Under the pieces are notes generated by a model that saw nothing but the letters and a program-made list of their open reading frames with translations, was not told the origin of the DNA and searched no databases. From the NCBI GenBank assembly GCA_934561115.1, contig CAKTFS010000004.1, positions 16,875 to 80,874 of the forward strand: DNA of 64,000 bases, in the 5' to 3' direction. This DNA is from an uncultured Faecalibacterium sp. (GTDB lineage Bacteria; Bacillota; Clostridia; Oscillospirales; Ruminococcaceae). The number at the start of each line of letters is the position of its first letter. The stretch's first letter is position 1. Positions 28,740-36,616 of this stretch are shown here, one piece after another. The position numbers were made by a program, and so were the translations under genes.

Positions 28740-29942
28740 TTACCATTTGCCAGAACCTTCAAACACAGACACACATTGATCTGCACCATATCGGCCTTCC
28801 AGATACTGCTTGTCAAAGGCCGCTGTGCTCTTGACGCGAGTATTGTCCTCCTGCCGGAATTCGTAAAGCGAATAAATCTCACTCTCATGATTGTCATTCA
28901 TTGCGGCAAACCAAATTTCATCACGACGGAAAACTGTATTCTTCATCGTGGTTAGGTCATGAGAGCTGAATAGCAGTTGTGCGCCCTTCTTATTCAGTTC
29001 CGGGTTCTTGAACATCTGAATCACATACCGAAGCAGCTTCGGATGCAACTTGGCATCCAGTTCATCCACAACCACTGTACGGCCTTCCTGCAATGCTACC
29101 ATCAGAACCGGCAAAGCTGCTATCATTTTCTTGGTTCCATCCGACTCCGCTTCAAAGGGAAGCTCATAAACCTTGTCATTGATCGTCCTTTGCGTGAACA
29201 GGTGCTTGCTATCCTCATCATAGCGATAGCCAGACAAATCAATGCCCACATCATTTAGTGCATGAATCAGGCTTTCCTTGGTCGTCTCATTCTTGGACAC
29301 CAGCACAATGTTTTCTGCTCTGGGGTTCGCGTAGCTCTGCGTAATACAGGATTCAAACCAATTTTGCACTTCTGTAATCACAGGGATATTATAGTTAATC
29401 GCCAAAAAAGAAAGATACGGCATCTTCGGATTGACATCCAGATTGATGCTCGCCTTACTGATGCTCGCGCCCAATTCAATCTTCTGACCGTCTCGCTCAA
29501 AAATCAGGCCCGTCTTCTTGCCGCCAAGAGTGCGCCACAGCAGAGACTCAAAAACAATTTCTTCCTTGAGAGAAATATAATACTGGTACTCCTTCTCGCC
29601 TACACGGAAAAACACCTGAAAAATCGTAGGCTCATTTACAGAGTTTTCATCCAGCATAAAAGGAGCCACACTGCTGCCCTGCTGGAAGATCATAGGCTGT
29701 CGATTCTTCTCCAGCGCATGGATTGGCTTTACGACAAGGTTAATCAGGCAAAAGAATGCCTGAAGCAGATTTGTCTTACCGCCACCATTAGGGCCGTAGA
29801 CTGCACTGACCGGAAGCAGGTCTTCCGCTTTCTCCTGCCGAATCAAGGCATCCTGAAACTCCGGAATTGCCATTGCACGGAAATCAAATGTCGTTTCATC
29901 CTTATAAGACTTAAAATTCTGAAAAGAAAATTGGCAAAGCAT
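28740..29942 (-). CDS. AAA_15/AAA_21 ATPase, AbiLi/RloA-like
   Basis: A 400-residue ATPase. It begins MLCQFSFQNFKSYKDETTFD, followed by Walker A SAVYGPNGGGKTNLLQA near residue 47. The C-terminal half has FEAESDGTKKMIAALP (signature-like), Walker B TVVVDELDAKLHP near residue 300, and LLFSSHDLTTM. This is the architecture of AbiLi and RloA ATPases, which normally sit beside an RloB/AbiLii partner. No such partner is present; the next gene is the Rpn tail. It may be a solitary OLD-like protein or half of a broken system. Confidence 0.8.
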   Translation of the reverse strand: MLCQFSFQNFKSYKDETTFDFRAMAIPEFQDALIRQEKAEDLLPVSAVYGPNGGGKTNLLQAFFCLINLVVKPIHALEKNRQPMIFQQGSSVAPFMLDENSVNEPTIFQVFFRVGEKEYQYYISLKEEIVFESLLWRTLGGKKTGLIFERDGQKIELGASISKASINLDVNPKMPYLSFLAINYNIPVITEVQNWFESCITQSYANPRAENIVLVSKNETTKESLIHALNDVGIDLSGYRYDEDSKHLFTQRTINDKVYELPFEAESDGTKKMIAALPVLMVALQEGRTVVVDELDAKLHPKLLRYVIQMFKNPELNKKGAQLLFSSHDLTTMKNTVFRRDEIWFAAMNDNHESEIYSLYEFRQEDNTRVKSTAAFDKQYLEGRYGADQCVSVFEGSGKW

Positions 29943-30073
29943 TCTTTCAACTCCTTCCTGTCATTAGCATACCTTATTTTCAATTTTTATTCCAGCATTT
30001 TAGAAAATTTCATTCTTATATAAGTTTTATAGAGCGAAACCGAAGAGTAAAAAGTTTTTATTTATACAAAAAA

Positions 30074-30112
30074 CGGAGCTTCCCGCAGCATTTTATCTGC
30101 GCAAAAGCTCCG
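30074..30112 (-). terminator. Terminator downstream of the gene fragment at 30138
   Basis: CGGAGCTT pairs with AAGCTCCG, with an inner CGCAG/CTGCG pair; on the minus strand GTTTTTTG follows. Confidence 0.7.
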
Positions 30113-30137
30113 CCTCATGGTCGCTTATGATTATCTT

Positions 30138-30200
30138 TTAGTAGAACTGAATTTCGGCGCCGCTTTCCTCTGCAATCTGAATCACTTCATCCACGCATTA
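30138..30200 (-). pseudogene. Orphan C-terminal fragment related to the gene at 32022
   Basis: On the minus strand it reads VDEVIQIAEESGAEIQFY then stop. It is nearly the same as the end of the 137-residue protein at 32022 (VDDVIQIAEENGAEIQIW). Nothing upstream continues the frame. The two ends bracket the rep/xis cassette. Confidence 0.75.
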
Positions 30201-30535
30201 GCCCTCTGGATCTTGCCGAAGAAAACCAGGCCTGTCTGGTCGGACGAAAACCATCCCAAATGTCGAAACTGGATTTATTGCAGTCTGTAATGATTTTTCC
30301 ATTCGGCACAATGAATTTGAAGGGCAGAGATCGGAAATACGCTGCCTTTGATTAAATCGCCCTATAAGAAATCCCAAAAAGCAGTTTATTATCATTCTAT
30401 TAGATTTCGATCTATGGATAACAGTGTCATAAATCACCAGATAGAATGCTATGCATTTTTATAGTAGTTGTTCCTCCCGATCAATTTCTATTTGATTCAT
30501 AACATCCTGATAAATCACAAAAAGAGGTGTTTTTT

Positions 30536-31645
30536 ATGACAATGGCAAAGAAGCTCCCACTTTTAGCACCTTCCATTCATACGTTTGAAGTGAATGGAAC
30601 GTACACAGATTGCGAAGCGAAGCGCACTGTATTTATAGCAATTCAAAAAATGGTATCCGCTGGAAAATACTATCGGATTCCGTATCATGGCTCCTCGAAA
30701 AAAGGCTACTCTTATAAAAGAAAAGATGGTGGTTTGACCATCACATTGGCAGATTATCCAGATTTTAAGAAGCGATACATAACGTTATCTGGTGTGAACC
30801 TTGCTCGGATCGCAGGTGATCCATCTCGTTTAAGTTTAACAGATTTATCGCCAGAAGGTTTGGTCATGCAAGAGCAGGCATTTCTGGATGAATTGGAGCA
30901 GCTTGGACTCCTTGAAATTGAGGATTCTATTAAATGGAAAATGCACCGGTTGGATATTACACAAGACTTCTATGTGAAATGCGATCCCTCGCTGATGGTA
31001 AAAATCATTCGTTATGCAGGAAGCGTTGACCCGTACAGGAAAGGTCGCGCACTACACTATAACCAGCACAATGAGATCCGAAGCTGTAAATTTGAAAAAA
31101 CGTGGTACGATTTTGCACTCTATGACAAGCACCAGCAGCTCTTGAATTGTGAAAAGGAGAGCTATCCGATTTCTCCAGACGATCTGGAACGCTCAAAAAA
31201 TCTGGTTCGATATGAAATTCAGTTAAAGCGCCCCAGTCTGAAAGAATTCGAGCACGATAAGTTGGAATCGAAATCTTCAAAGTTCCAGTTTGGGAATCAT
31301 GCGCTGTTTCATTATTTTGATAAAATCAGTGATGATATTCCGCTCTTTCTATATCGGTATGCCGTCGATTATTTTGGCAAGCATTCGTGGTATAACGTTC
31401 CAACCGCCCTGAAAGCCGTACAAATGAGCAATCTTGATGACGATACCAAAGAACTTGTCAGTGCATATATCGAAGCGCAGGATGAGCCGGAACTGACTGA
31501 TAAGATACATCATAAAAAGAAAATCGCAAAGGCTTTGGAAAAATTAGAGATCAACGACGTGATCATCCCTTGCCGCATCCTGAACGATCGTCAATGCGGC
31601 CGATTTCCATGTGCGCCCTTATGCACAAGGGTACAAGGGCTTTGA
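30536..31645 (+). CDS. Rep-like replication initiator (phage/plasmid gene II/X-like)
   Basis: A 369-residue protein. MHRLDITQDFYV near residue 140 and WYDFALYDKHQQL near residue 195 resemble the conserved blocks of filamentous-phage gene II/X (Phage_CRI) initiators, which nick DNA for rolling-circle replication. The final ~20 residues (CGRFPCAPLCTRVQGL) look unlike the rest, and the +1 frame continues plausibly, so the C-terminus may be altered by a frameshift. The ATG at 30536 has AAAGAGGTG upstream. An excisionase-like gene follows 71 nt later. The codon use is AT-richer than that of the host genes. Confidence 0.65.
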   Translation: MTMAKKLPLLAPSIHTFEVNGTYTDCEAKRTVFIAIQKMVSAGKYYRIPYHGSSKKGYSYKRKDGGLTITLADYPDFKKRYITLSGVNLARIAGDPSRLSLTDLSPEGLVMQEQAFLDELEQLGLLEIEDSIKWKMHRLDITQDFYVKCDPSLMVKIIRYAGSVDPYRKGRALHYNQHNEIRSCKFEKTWYDFALYDKHQQLLNCEKESYPISPDDLERSKNLVRYEIQLKRPSLKEFEHDKLESKSSKFQFGNHALFHYFDKISDDIPLFLYRYAVDYFGKHSWYNVPTALKAVQMSNLDDDTKELVSAYIEAQDEPELTDKIHHKKKIAKALEKLEINDVIIPCRILNDRQCGRFPCAPLCTRVQGL

Positions 31646-31716
31646 GCGAACAAAAAATGATCCGTGCAAAACAGAACGAAAATTCACCAGAATCACAAGA
31701 ATGGAGTTGATTTTCA

Positions 31717-31893
31717 ATGCTAGACAACTATCCAGATGTCCTGAGTTTCCGGCAGGTAATGGAAATCACGCATGTTGGCAGAAATCTACTGCTGCGTCTT
31801 CTGAACAGCGGCGAAATTCCCGCCTTCAAGATGGGAAAACTCTGGAAGGTTTACAAACAAGACCTGATCCAGTATATGAGCCAATGTCAGTGA
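31717..31893 (+). CDS. 58-residue excisionase-type HTH protein
   Basis: Small winged-helix DNA-binding protein of the MerR/excisionase family. It starts MLDNYPDVLSFRQVMEIT and has the recognisable pattern LLNSGEIPAFKMGKLWKV, followed by KQDLIQYM. A TGGAG motif precedes the ATG. It lies just after the Rep-like gene; the pair forms a minimal mobile cassette, with no integrase attached. Confidence 0.82.
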   Translation: MLDNYPDVLSFRQVMEITHVGRNLLLRLLNSGEIPAFKMGKLWKVYKQDLIQYMSQCQ

Positions 31894-31918
31894 GCCGTAT
31901 CTTTCCTTTTGGTAAAAA

Positions 31919-31958
31919 GAATCCCGTTGGACTCCGCAACAGGAATCCAGCGGGATTC
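31919..31958 (+). terminator. Possible terminator after the excisionase gene
   Basis: GAATCCCG (31919-31926) pairs with CGGGATTC (31951-31958) with an imperfect inner stem; TTTTT comes 14 nt later. Confidence 0.5.
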
Positions 31959-32021
31959 GATTCTATCGATTTTTAATGCGCTCGTCTCAAATTTCAAGAA
32001 GGATTTTACGCTCTTGTACTT

Positions 32022-32435
32022 TTACCAAATCTGTATTTCAGCACCGTTCTCCTCCGCAATTTGGATCACATCATCCACGCACAGGGCTGCTTCTTCCTCT
32101 GTGGCGAGGTCGTATGCGTAATATATGTCATAGAGCCCCGGTGCCGGAGCCAACTCATTGTTATAATCCACCACCTCGTCATAAAATACCATATACTCCG
32201 TAAAACGCTCCCACGCAACCTGATTGCTATACTTTCCGCTGTACTCATATACGTCCGTATGCAATGCGTTCAGCCATGCAGAAGGAGCCTTTGGTGTGCT
32301 GAAAAGCGACCGGAACTTCCGGCGTTTTCTCATGCGTAGGAGAACAAGTATCTCTACTGAATTGTTTTTGCTCTGCCTTGCTTTTGACCTCCAGAAGTTT
32401 TTTCCAAATTGCAACGCGGAAAGCAAAAATCTCAT
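32022..32435 (-). CDS. Hypothetical protein with acidic C-terminus, possibly frameshifted at the N-terminus
   Basis: Up to 137 residues. The portion from about residue 50 (SAWLNALHTDVYEYSGKY, then ERFTEYMVFYDEVVDYNN) to the end (VDDVIQIAEENGAEIQIW) is protein-like and acidic. The first ~45 residues are unusually basic. The overlapping frame from 32445 (GTG) reads more naturally there (AIWKKLLEVKSKAEQKQF), so a frameshift near 32250-32300 is possible. No good ribosome binding site is seen for either start. The family is unknown. A copy of the last 18 codons lies at 30138. Confidence 0.55.
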   Translation of the reverse strand: MRFLLSALQFGKNFWRSKARQSKNNSVEILVLLRMRKRRKFRSLFSTPKAPSAWLNALHTDVYEYSGKYSNQVAWERFTEYMVFYDEVVDYNNELAPAPGLYDIYYAYDLATEEEAALCVDDVIQIAEENGAEIQIW

Positions 32436-32483
32436 CTTTTTCCACTCAAAAAAGAGTAGAACTTTTCGGAACTAAAAATGTAA

Positions 32484-32522
32484 AAAGCTGAGCACCTGCT
32501 TTTTTCACAGATGCTCAGCTTT
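32484..32522. terminator. Bidirectional terminator upstream of the 137-residue frame
   Basis: AAAGCTGAGCA pairs with TGCTCAGCTTT across a T-rich loop. Confidence 0.7.
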
Positions 32523-32638
32523 GCTGTACTCATTTTTTGAGATTTGACGTTGAGTTTTCAACATTTCACACGATTTGCCCGGCGAATGCGGCAGTTTTCA
32601 ACAGTTTGAAGAGATGCTATTTTGCAACAGCCCCCTTT

Positions 32639-33322
32639 TTAATGTATACTTTTCAAGATCTGATTTCTTGCAACAAATTGATTCTGCACATCTTGCAGCT
32701 TTTTTGCCAATGTTTCTTCATCCTGCAAAAGTGGATGCAGTTGTCCCAGATCCTGCAAGATATTCTGCTCCATCTTCCATAGGCTCTCTGTTGATCTTGT
32801 TGGGCTGGAATGGATCAGGTCATAGAGCTGCTTTACTTTTTTGCGCATGGCAGGGTCTTTTGTTTCCTGCAGGACTCCCTCTACCAGAACGCAGCACTCC
32901 CGGATATAGCTGCGCTCCGCATTTTTCTGCTCTGCCAGTTGTTCCGTATGAGTATCCGCTGCTCTGCTGCCGAACACAAGTATCAGCAGGAGTACAAGCA
33001 TTGCTAGTTGAAGCACCAATGCGGCCTGCCAGAGAAATGGATAGACTTCCGTAAACAGAAATACCGCGAGTGCTTCCGCCAGAAAACAGCAGGAGGAAAG
33101 CAGCTGCAGCGTCCTTTCAGACGATTTTGCATGAATGCCCGGCACAGCCCAGAGCGGCACAAAAATCACTGCTGCAAAAGCAAGATGAAAGAACAAATAT
33201 GAGATCCAGGATGCTGCTGTATGGTAAGGTACATTCATCGTATAGTACCACACATTCATAAGAATCAGCACCGCCAAGTAAACGATCTTCTTTGGCATTG
33301 AGATTCGGTTCAAAGTTTTCAC
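32639..33322 (-). CDS. Hypothetical four-helix membrane protein
   Basis: A 227-residue protein with hydrophobic segments at about 13-30, 38-58, 72-92 and 97-118, followed by a cytoplasmic helical domain rich in charged residues (AEQKNAERSYIRECC; KKVKQLYDLIHSSPTRS). I do not recognise the family. The GTG start lies 6 nt after the stop of the SPFH gene, with AAAGG close by, so it is probably the last gene of that operon. By position it may correspond to the membrane partner YdjH of the B. subtilis ydjFGHI operon. Confidence 0.65.
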   Translation of the reverse strand: MKTLNRISMPKKIVYLAVLILMNVWYYTMNVPYHTAASWISYLFFHLAFAAVIFVPLWAVPGIHAKSSERTLQLLSSCCFLAEALAVFLFTEVYPFLWQAALVLQLAMLVLLLILVFGSRAADTHTEQLAEQKNAERSYIRECCVLVEGVLQETKDPAMRKKVKQLYDLIHSSPTRSTESLWKMEQNILQDLGQLHPLLQDEETLAKKLQDVQNQFVARNQILKSIH

Positions 33323-33328
33323 CTGCCT

Positions 33329-34417
33329 TTACATCCGACTCAGGACTTCGTTCATTTTCTTATCGTAAACTTCCTGAGGAATCAATCCGGCATCCAGCAT
33401 TGTTTTGAGCTTTTTCAATGTGGCAACCGGATCTTCCTGTGCGGGAGCTGCCTGCGGCGCGGGCTGTGCCGGGGCAAAAGCCTGTGCTGCCATATTGGCA
33501 AAAGCCCCGCCCGCTGCAATTCCGGCTCCGATTCCGGCACCAGCCGTTACTGCACTGCCTGCCGGATTCTCCGCCAGCGTATGCAGAATATCCACGCTCT
33601 GCTGTCTGGCCCAGCCGTCACCCAGAATTTGCTGTACGCCTTTGTCCGCCTGCGCATTCCTCAGTTTTGCAATGGAGTTCATGCCGATCTCGTCATAACG
33701 TCTGCGGAGTTCGTCGTCCATAATGTTCAATGATGCGATGGAAAATTTGACGAGTTCCAGACCATATGGCGTAAATGCTTCCTGCAGAGACGGCTGGATC
33801 TGCTGACCCAGCTCTTCAATGTGGTCTTCGATCCCAAGCAGCTCTGCGTCCGTTTCATTCAGGCAGCGCGTGATCTGAGAACGAATCTTGCCCTGAAATT
33901 CATTGGCAAAAAATTCATCGATCAGATCCTGTTGGCCTAAAAAACGGCGGTTGCTGCCAACAAGCTTGCTCAGAAACAGCTCCGGCTGTGCCACCTGCAC
34001 TTTATAGGAGCCGCGTGCACGCAGTTTGGTCGCAATTCCCAGTGTTTTATCCCGTACCTGGATCGGCGACGCCGTGCCCCAAAGCAATTCAACACTGTCA
34101 GCCATCCGTACAAAATAGACCACACAGTTGAATGCAGAGACTCCGCCCGAAAACATATTCCGCAGTCTGCTGATAAAGGGGTAATTTTCCGTAGAGAGCT
34201 TATAGGTGCCGTTATCAAATACCTGTTCAATCACGCCGCCGTTTACAAAGATTGCCTGTTCGCCGGGCATTACAATCAGGGTCGAGTTGGTGTTGAAGTC
34301 TTCTTCCGGCTGTTTCCAGATCAGGCCGGAGGCTGGACCGGTGTTTTTGATCACATCGGTCCAGTGCTTTCTGCCGCCCACAAAGGCGGTTTCGTTTGCG
34401 TTTTTAAAAATAGACAT
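33329..34417 (-). CDS. SPFH-domain protein with C-terminal SHOCT domain (YdjI-like)
   Basis: The 362-residue protein has an SPFH/band-7-like core (about 40-235; STLIVMPGEQAIFVNGG, then VYFVRMADSVELLWGTASP). An alanine/glycine/proline linker spans about 285-325, and a SHOCT-type helical hairpin ends the protein (LKKLKTMLDAGLIPQEVYDKK). B. subtilis YdjI has the same form and is recruited to membranes with YdjG and YdjH. The zinc-ribbon protein encoded upstream is the YdjG counterpart, so a membrane-associated complex is likely. No PspA/YdjF gene is present. Confidence 0.85.
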   Translation of the reverse strand: MSIFKNANETAFVGGRKHWTDVIKNTGPASGLIWKQPEEDFNTNSTLIVMPGEQAIFVNGGVIEQVFDNGTYKLSTENYPFISRLRNMFSGGVSAFNCVVYFVRMADSVELLWGTASPIQVRDKTLGIATKLRARGSYKVQVAQPELFLSKLVGSNRRFLGQQDLIDEFFANEFQGKIRSQITRCLNETDAELLGIEDHIEELGQQIQPSLQEAFTPYGLELVKFSIASLNIMDDELRRRYDEIGMNSIAKLRNAQADKGVQQILGDGWARQQSVDILHTLAENPAGSAVTAGAGIGAGIAAGGAFANMAAQAFAPAQPAPQAAPAQEDPVATLKKLKTMLDAGLIPQEVYDKKMNEVLSRM

Positions 34418-34434
34418 CGTTTAACTCCTTTGTA

Positions 34435-34476
34435 AAAAAGTGGATGCAATCAGTTCTGACTGCATCCACTTTTTGC
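34435..34476. terminator. Hairpin between the zinc-ribbon and SPFH genes
   Basis: AGTGGATGCA pairs with TGCATCCACT, with A and T tracts on both sides; it would limit read-through in either direction. Confidence 0.7.
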
Positions 34477-34521
34477 TTTGCTATTTACGCGGTCAGAGAG
34501 ACTGCTGGATTATTTTGGACA

Positions 34522-35907
34522 TTACTCTTTTTGCGGAATGACTTGCATTTCAATCCCGCTCTTTCGCAATTCCTCCTGCATCTTTTCGGCCTGCTCGATA
34601 TCAATCCCCTCAGCGATCGTCTGAGATTTACCTGCATAAAAATCCTTGGCGTGCTTCTTGTCTACGCCTGCCTTTGTAATTGCATTAGTGACTTTTATTT
34701 TATCGTTTATATCGGCGAGCTTTTTGAACTCAAGGGGAACAATAACGTTGTATGCTTTTGCGGCAGCAAACGCAAGTGCTTCTGCGTCAAGCGGCAGGTT
34801 TGCATAAACACCATTCAGCGGTTTGCCGCACTGTGCAAAGTTGTTGATTGCATTACTCCGCTGATTCATGAATTCTTTGAGTTCTTCCTTTTTGGCATCG
34901 GCCAGCTTAATATATTTCAGTGCACGCGGAATGCCTATCACCAGCAGAATGACACCCAGGATCAGCAGAGGCCAGAAAGCGAAGGCTGCAAGCAAGGCAA
35001 TAATGCCGAATACGATCATGCCGCCGCCGCGGTCATCCAGTTCTTTGATCTCCTTCTGCAGGGCAGCATACTTCTGCTTTCGGCCTGCATCCATCGGATG
35101 TCCGCTTGCAATGTGCTTGCTGCCGTCGGCAGAAACATAGATCTCATACGTCTGATCCTGATAGGTATAGACAAGATGGTATACTCCAAGGAGAATGCGC
35201 ACTGCCGAATCCTTCTGGACATTGATGCCGCCCATATTGAAATTACGGGTTTGGCCTCCGGCTACCTGCTGCTCTGCCTGCTTTTGCAGCTGCTTTTCCA
35301 CCACGGGCTTTGCATACTGACTGAATGCGGCAACCTCAGGCAGATCATAGGAAAAGCTCTCGGTATCTGCAGGGAAGTCAAGCAATTCAACATCCACAAG
35401 GCTGCTGGGCGAAAAATCTGCGTAAAGCGTTTCGACCAGCTCTTCCTGCTCTTTGCTGCCAGACACAATGACCGTATGGGTTGCCGAGGTCATACTGCTT
35501 TGGTGCGACCACTCGGTATAAGTTTCTTCCTTTTTATCAACCACACGCTTGCGCTCGTTGCCTACTTCATAAGTGAATGACCCCATTGCATTGCAGTAGA
35601 ACACATAAGCTGGAATGCACAGGTGCTCCTCTTTCTGCACGGTAACATTTTCCAGAACATCCAGCGGCATTCCCGGTTCAGCAGTCAGTTCTTTCAGAAT
35701 CAGCGTATGCAGCCAATCCTGCGGCACTGTCAGCGGTAGACCACTGTTGATGTTGTTTTTCTCTTTGATCTGTGCATTTTGGGTAAAATCTTCTATTACG
35801 CAGACGGTTTTGCAGTAAGGGCAGGTCACCTTGCCGCCATGGCCTTTTGACACCTCAAGAGGGGCGCCACAGTTTGTGCAGCAAAAACTCTTTACTTCTG
35901 AAGCCAT
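34522..35907 (-). CDS. Zinc-ribbon membrane protein with L7/L12-like C-terminal domain (YdjG-like)
   Basis: A 461-residue protein. The N-terminal TFIIB-like zinc ribbon (CCTNCGAPLEV and VTCPYCKTVC) is followed by a long soluble region. Two adjacent hydrophobic helices lie at about 300-340 (GGGMIVFGIIALLAAFAFWP). The C-terminal ~75 residues, from KIKVTNAITKAGVDKKHAKD to GIEMQVIPQKE, follow the spacing of the ribosomal L7/L12 C-terminal domain. The start at 35907 has GGAGGAAAAATT upstream. It is the first gene of the operon with the SPFH protein. Confidence 0.8.
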   Translation of the reverse strand: MASEVKSFCCTNCGAPLEVSKGHGGKVTCPYCKTVCVIEDFTQNAQIKEKNNINSGLPLTVPQDWLHTLILKELTAEPGMPLDVLENVTVQKEEHLCIPAYVFYCNAMGSFTYEVGNERKRVVDKKEETYTEWSHQSSMTSATHTVIVSGSKEQEELVETLYADFSPSSLVDVELLDFPADTESFSYDLPEVAAFSQYAKPVVEKQLQKQAEQQVAGGQTRNFNMGGINVQKDSAVRILLGVYHLVYTYQDQTYEIYVSADGSKHIASGHPMDAGRKQKYAALQKEIKELDDRGGGMIVFGIIALLAAFAFWPLLILGVILLVIGIPRALKYIKLADAKKEELKEFMNQRSNAINNFAQCGKPLNGVYANLPLDAEALAFAAAKAYNVIVPLEFKKLADINDKIKVTNAITKAGVDKKHAKDFYAGKSQTIAEGIDIEQAEKMQEELRKSGIEMQVIPQKE

Positions 35908-35972
35908 AATTTTTCCTCCAAACACATTTATCGTCCAGAATTTATCCAAAGATGCTAAAGGTTATCTGGATA

Positions 35973-36062
35973 CTACGATATATCTTGTCAAAATTATACG
36001 ATTTATACAATTACTTGTCAAGCTATCTCTACATAAAATCGTAAGTGGCACTACGATTTATC
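35973..36062. promoter_or_regulatory. Divergent promoter region with repeated TACGAT operator-like sites
   Basis: CTACGATATATC (35973), TACGATTTAT (35997), inverted ATCGTA (36038) and CTACGATTTATC (36051) lie between the HTH gene and the zinc-ribbon operon. TTGTCA (35985-35990) and TACAAT 15 nt later could be plus-strand promoter elements. The arrangement suggests autoregulation and possible control of the divergent operon. Confidence 0.5.
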
Positions 36063-36078
36063 CAAGGAGGTCTATGAC

Positions 36079-36411
36079 ATGGAACGCGAGAAGCCAAACT
36101 TTGACATTCTGGGAAGGATTGACCGGGAGCGGTTGGCTCGTGGATGGTCTGAATACACACTTGCCGAGAACTCCGGTCTAACGCAATCCACCTTATCAAC
36201 GTGGCGCAGACGAAACCTTCAGCCTAACGTGACCTCAATTGAAAAAATATGTCACGGCCTTGGTATCACACTCTCGCAATTTTTTGAAGAGGACGCTGCC
36301 GTTCACCATTTGACAGAGGAGCAGAAATCCCTTTTGACCATCTGGGATAGACTTTCGCCCTCGCAAAGAATCGCTATTTTGGATTTGATTCGGGCATTTC
36401 TGCCTGAATAA
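36079..36411 (+). CDS. XRE/cI-type helix-turn-helix regulator
   Basis: The 110-residue protein has an XRE DNA-binding domain (about 10-65: IDRERLARGWSEYTLAENSG then LTQSTLSTWRRRN). The C-terminal helix pair contains LTEEQKSLLTIWDRLSPSQR. AAGGAGG precedes the ATG. It is divergent from the zinc-ribbon operon and adjacent to the element starting at 36.4 kb. The C-terminal pattern is echoed in the 46-residue protein at 36476 (FTKEEQQEFLNLLDRITPEQ). Confidence 0.9.
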   Translation: MEREKPNFDILGRIDRERLARGWSEYTLAENSGLTQSTLSTWRRRNLQPNVTSIEKICHGLGITLSQFFEEDAAVHHLTEEQKSLLTIWDRLSPSQRIAILDLIRAFLPE

Positions 36412-36430
36412 AGCAAACCCTTACAAAAAA

Positions 36431-36472
36431 AGAAGGATGCCCGGCGACCACTGCGTCACCTGACATCCTTCT
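36431..36472. terminator. Terminator between the HTH gene and the 46-residue gene
   Basis: AGAAGGATG pairs with CATCCTTCT; on the minus strand TTTTTTTGT follows. It ends the recombinase operon. Confidence 0.8.
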
Positions 36473-36475
36473 TCA

Positions 36476-36616
36476 TTAGATAAAGGACTTCAGAACTTTT
36501 TTCAGTGCTTCACGCTGTTCCGGGGTTATGCGATCCAGCAAATTCAAAAATTCCTGTTGTTCCTCTTTTGTAAATTCGCTATGGGGTTCATCTTTTACAC
36601 GTTTTTCGTTTTTCAT
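36476..36616 (-). CDS. 46-residue protein downstream of the serine recombinase
   Basis: Starts MKNEKRVKDEPHSEFTKEEQ and ends in KKVLKSFI; predicted soluble and helical. The ATG overlaps the recombinase stop as ATGA and has AAAAAGGAAGAG upstream, so the frame is well supported. The function is unknown. It resembles the tail of the neighbouring HTH protein and could interact with it. Confidence 0.72.
   Translation of the reverse strand: MKNEKRVKDEPHSEFTKEEQQEFLNLLDRITPEQREALKKVLKSFI

Larger units (their letters stand above)
29943..30535. other. 593-nt stretch upstream of the rep-like gene
   Basis: It contains the upstream region of the AAA_15 gene, a terminator (30074-30112), and a gene fragment (30138-30200). 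About 330 nt of AT-rich sequence follow, with no open frame or repeat that I can support. Replication-element origins are expected here if the rep gene is real, but no conserved nick site is visible. Confidence 0.5.

Noticed and set aside
30198-30437. A 79-codon minus-strand frame
   Set aside because: No ribosome binding site, no similarity recognised, and it ends at an old gene fragment.
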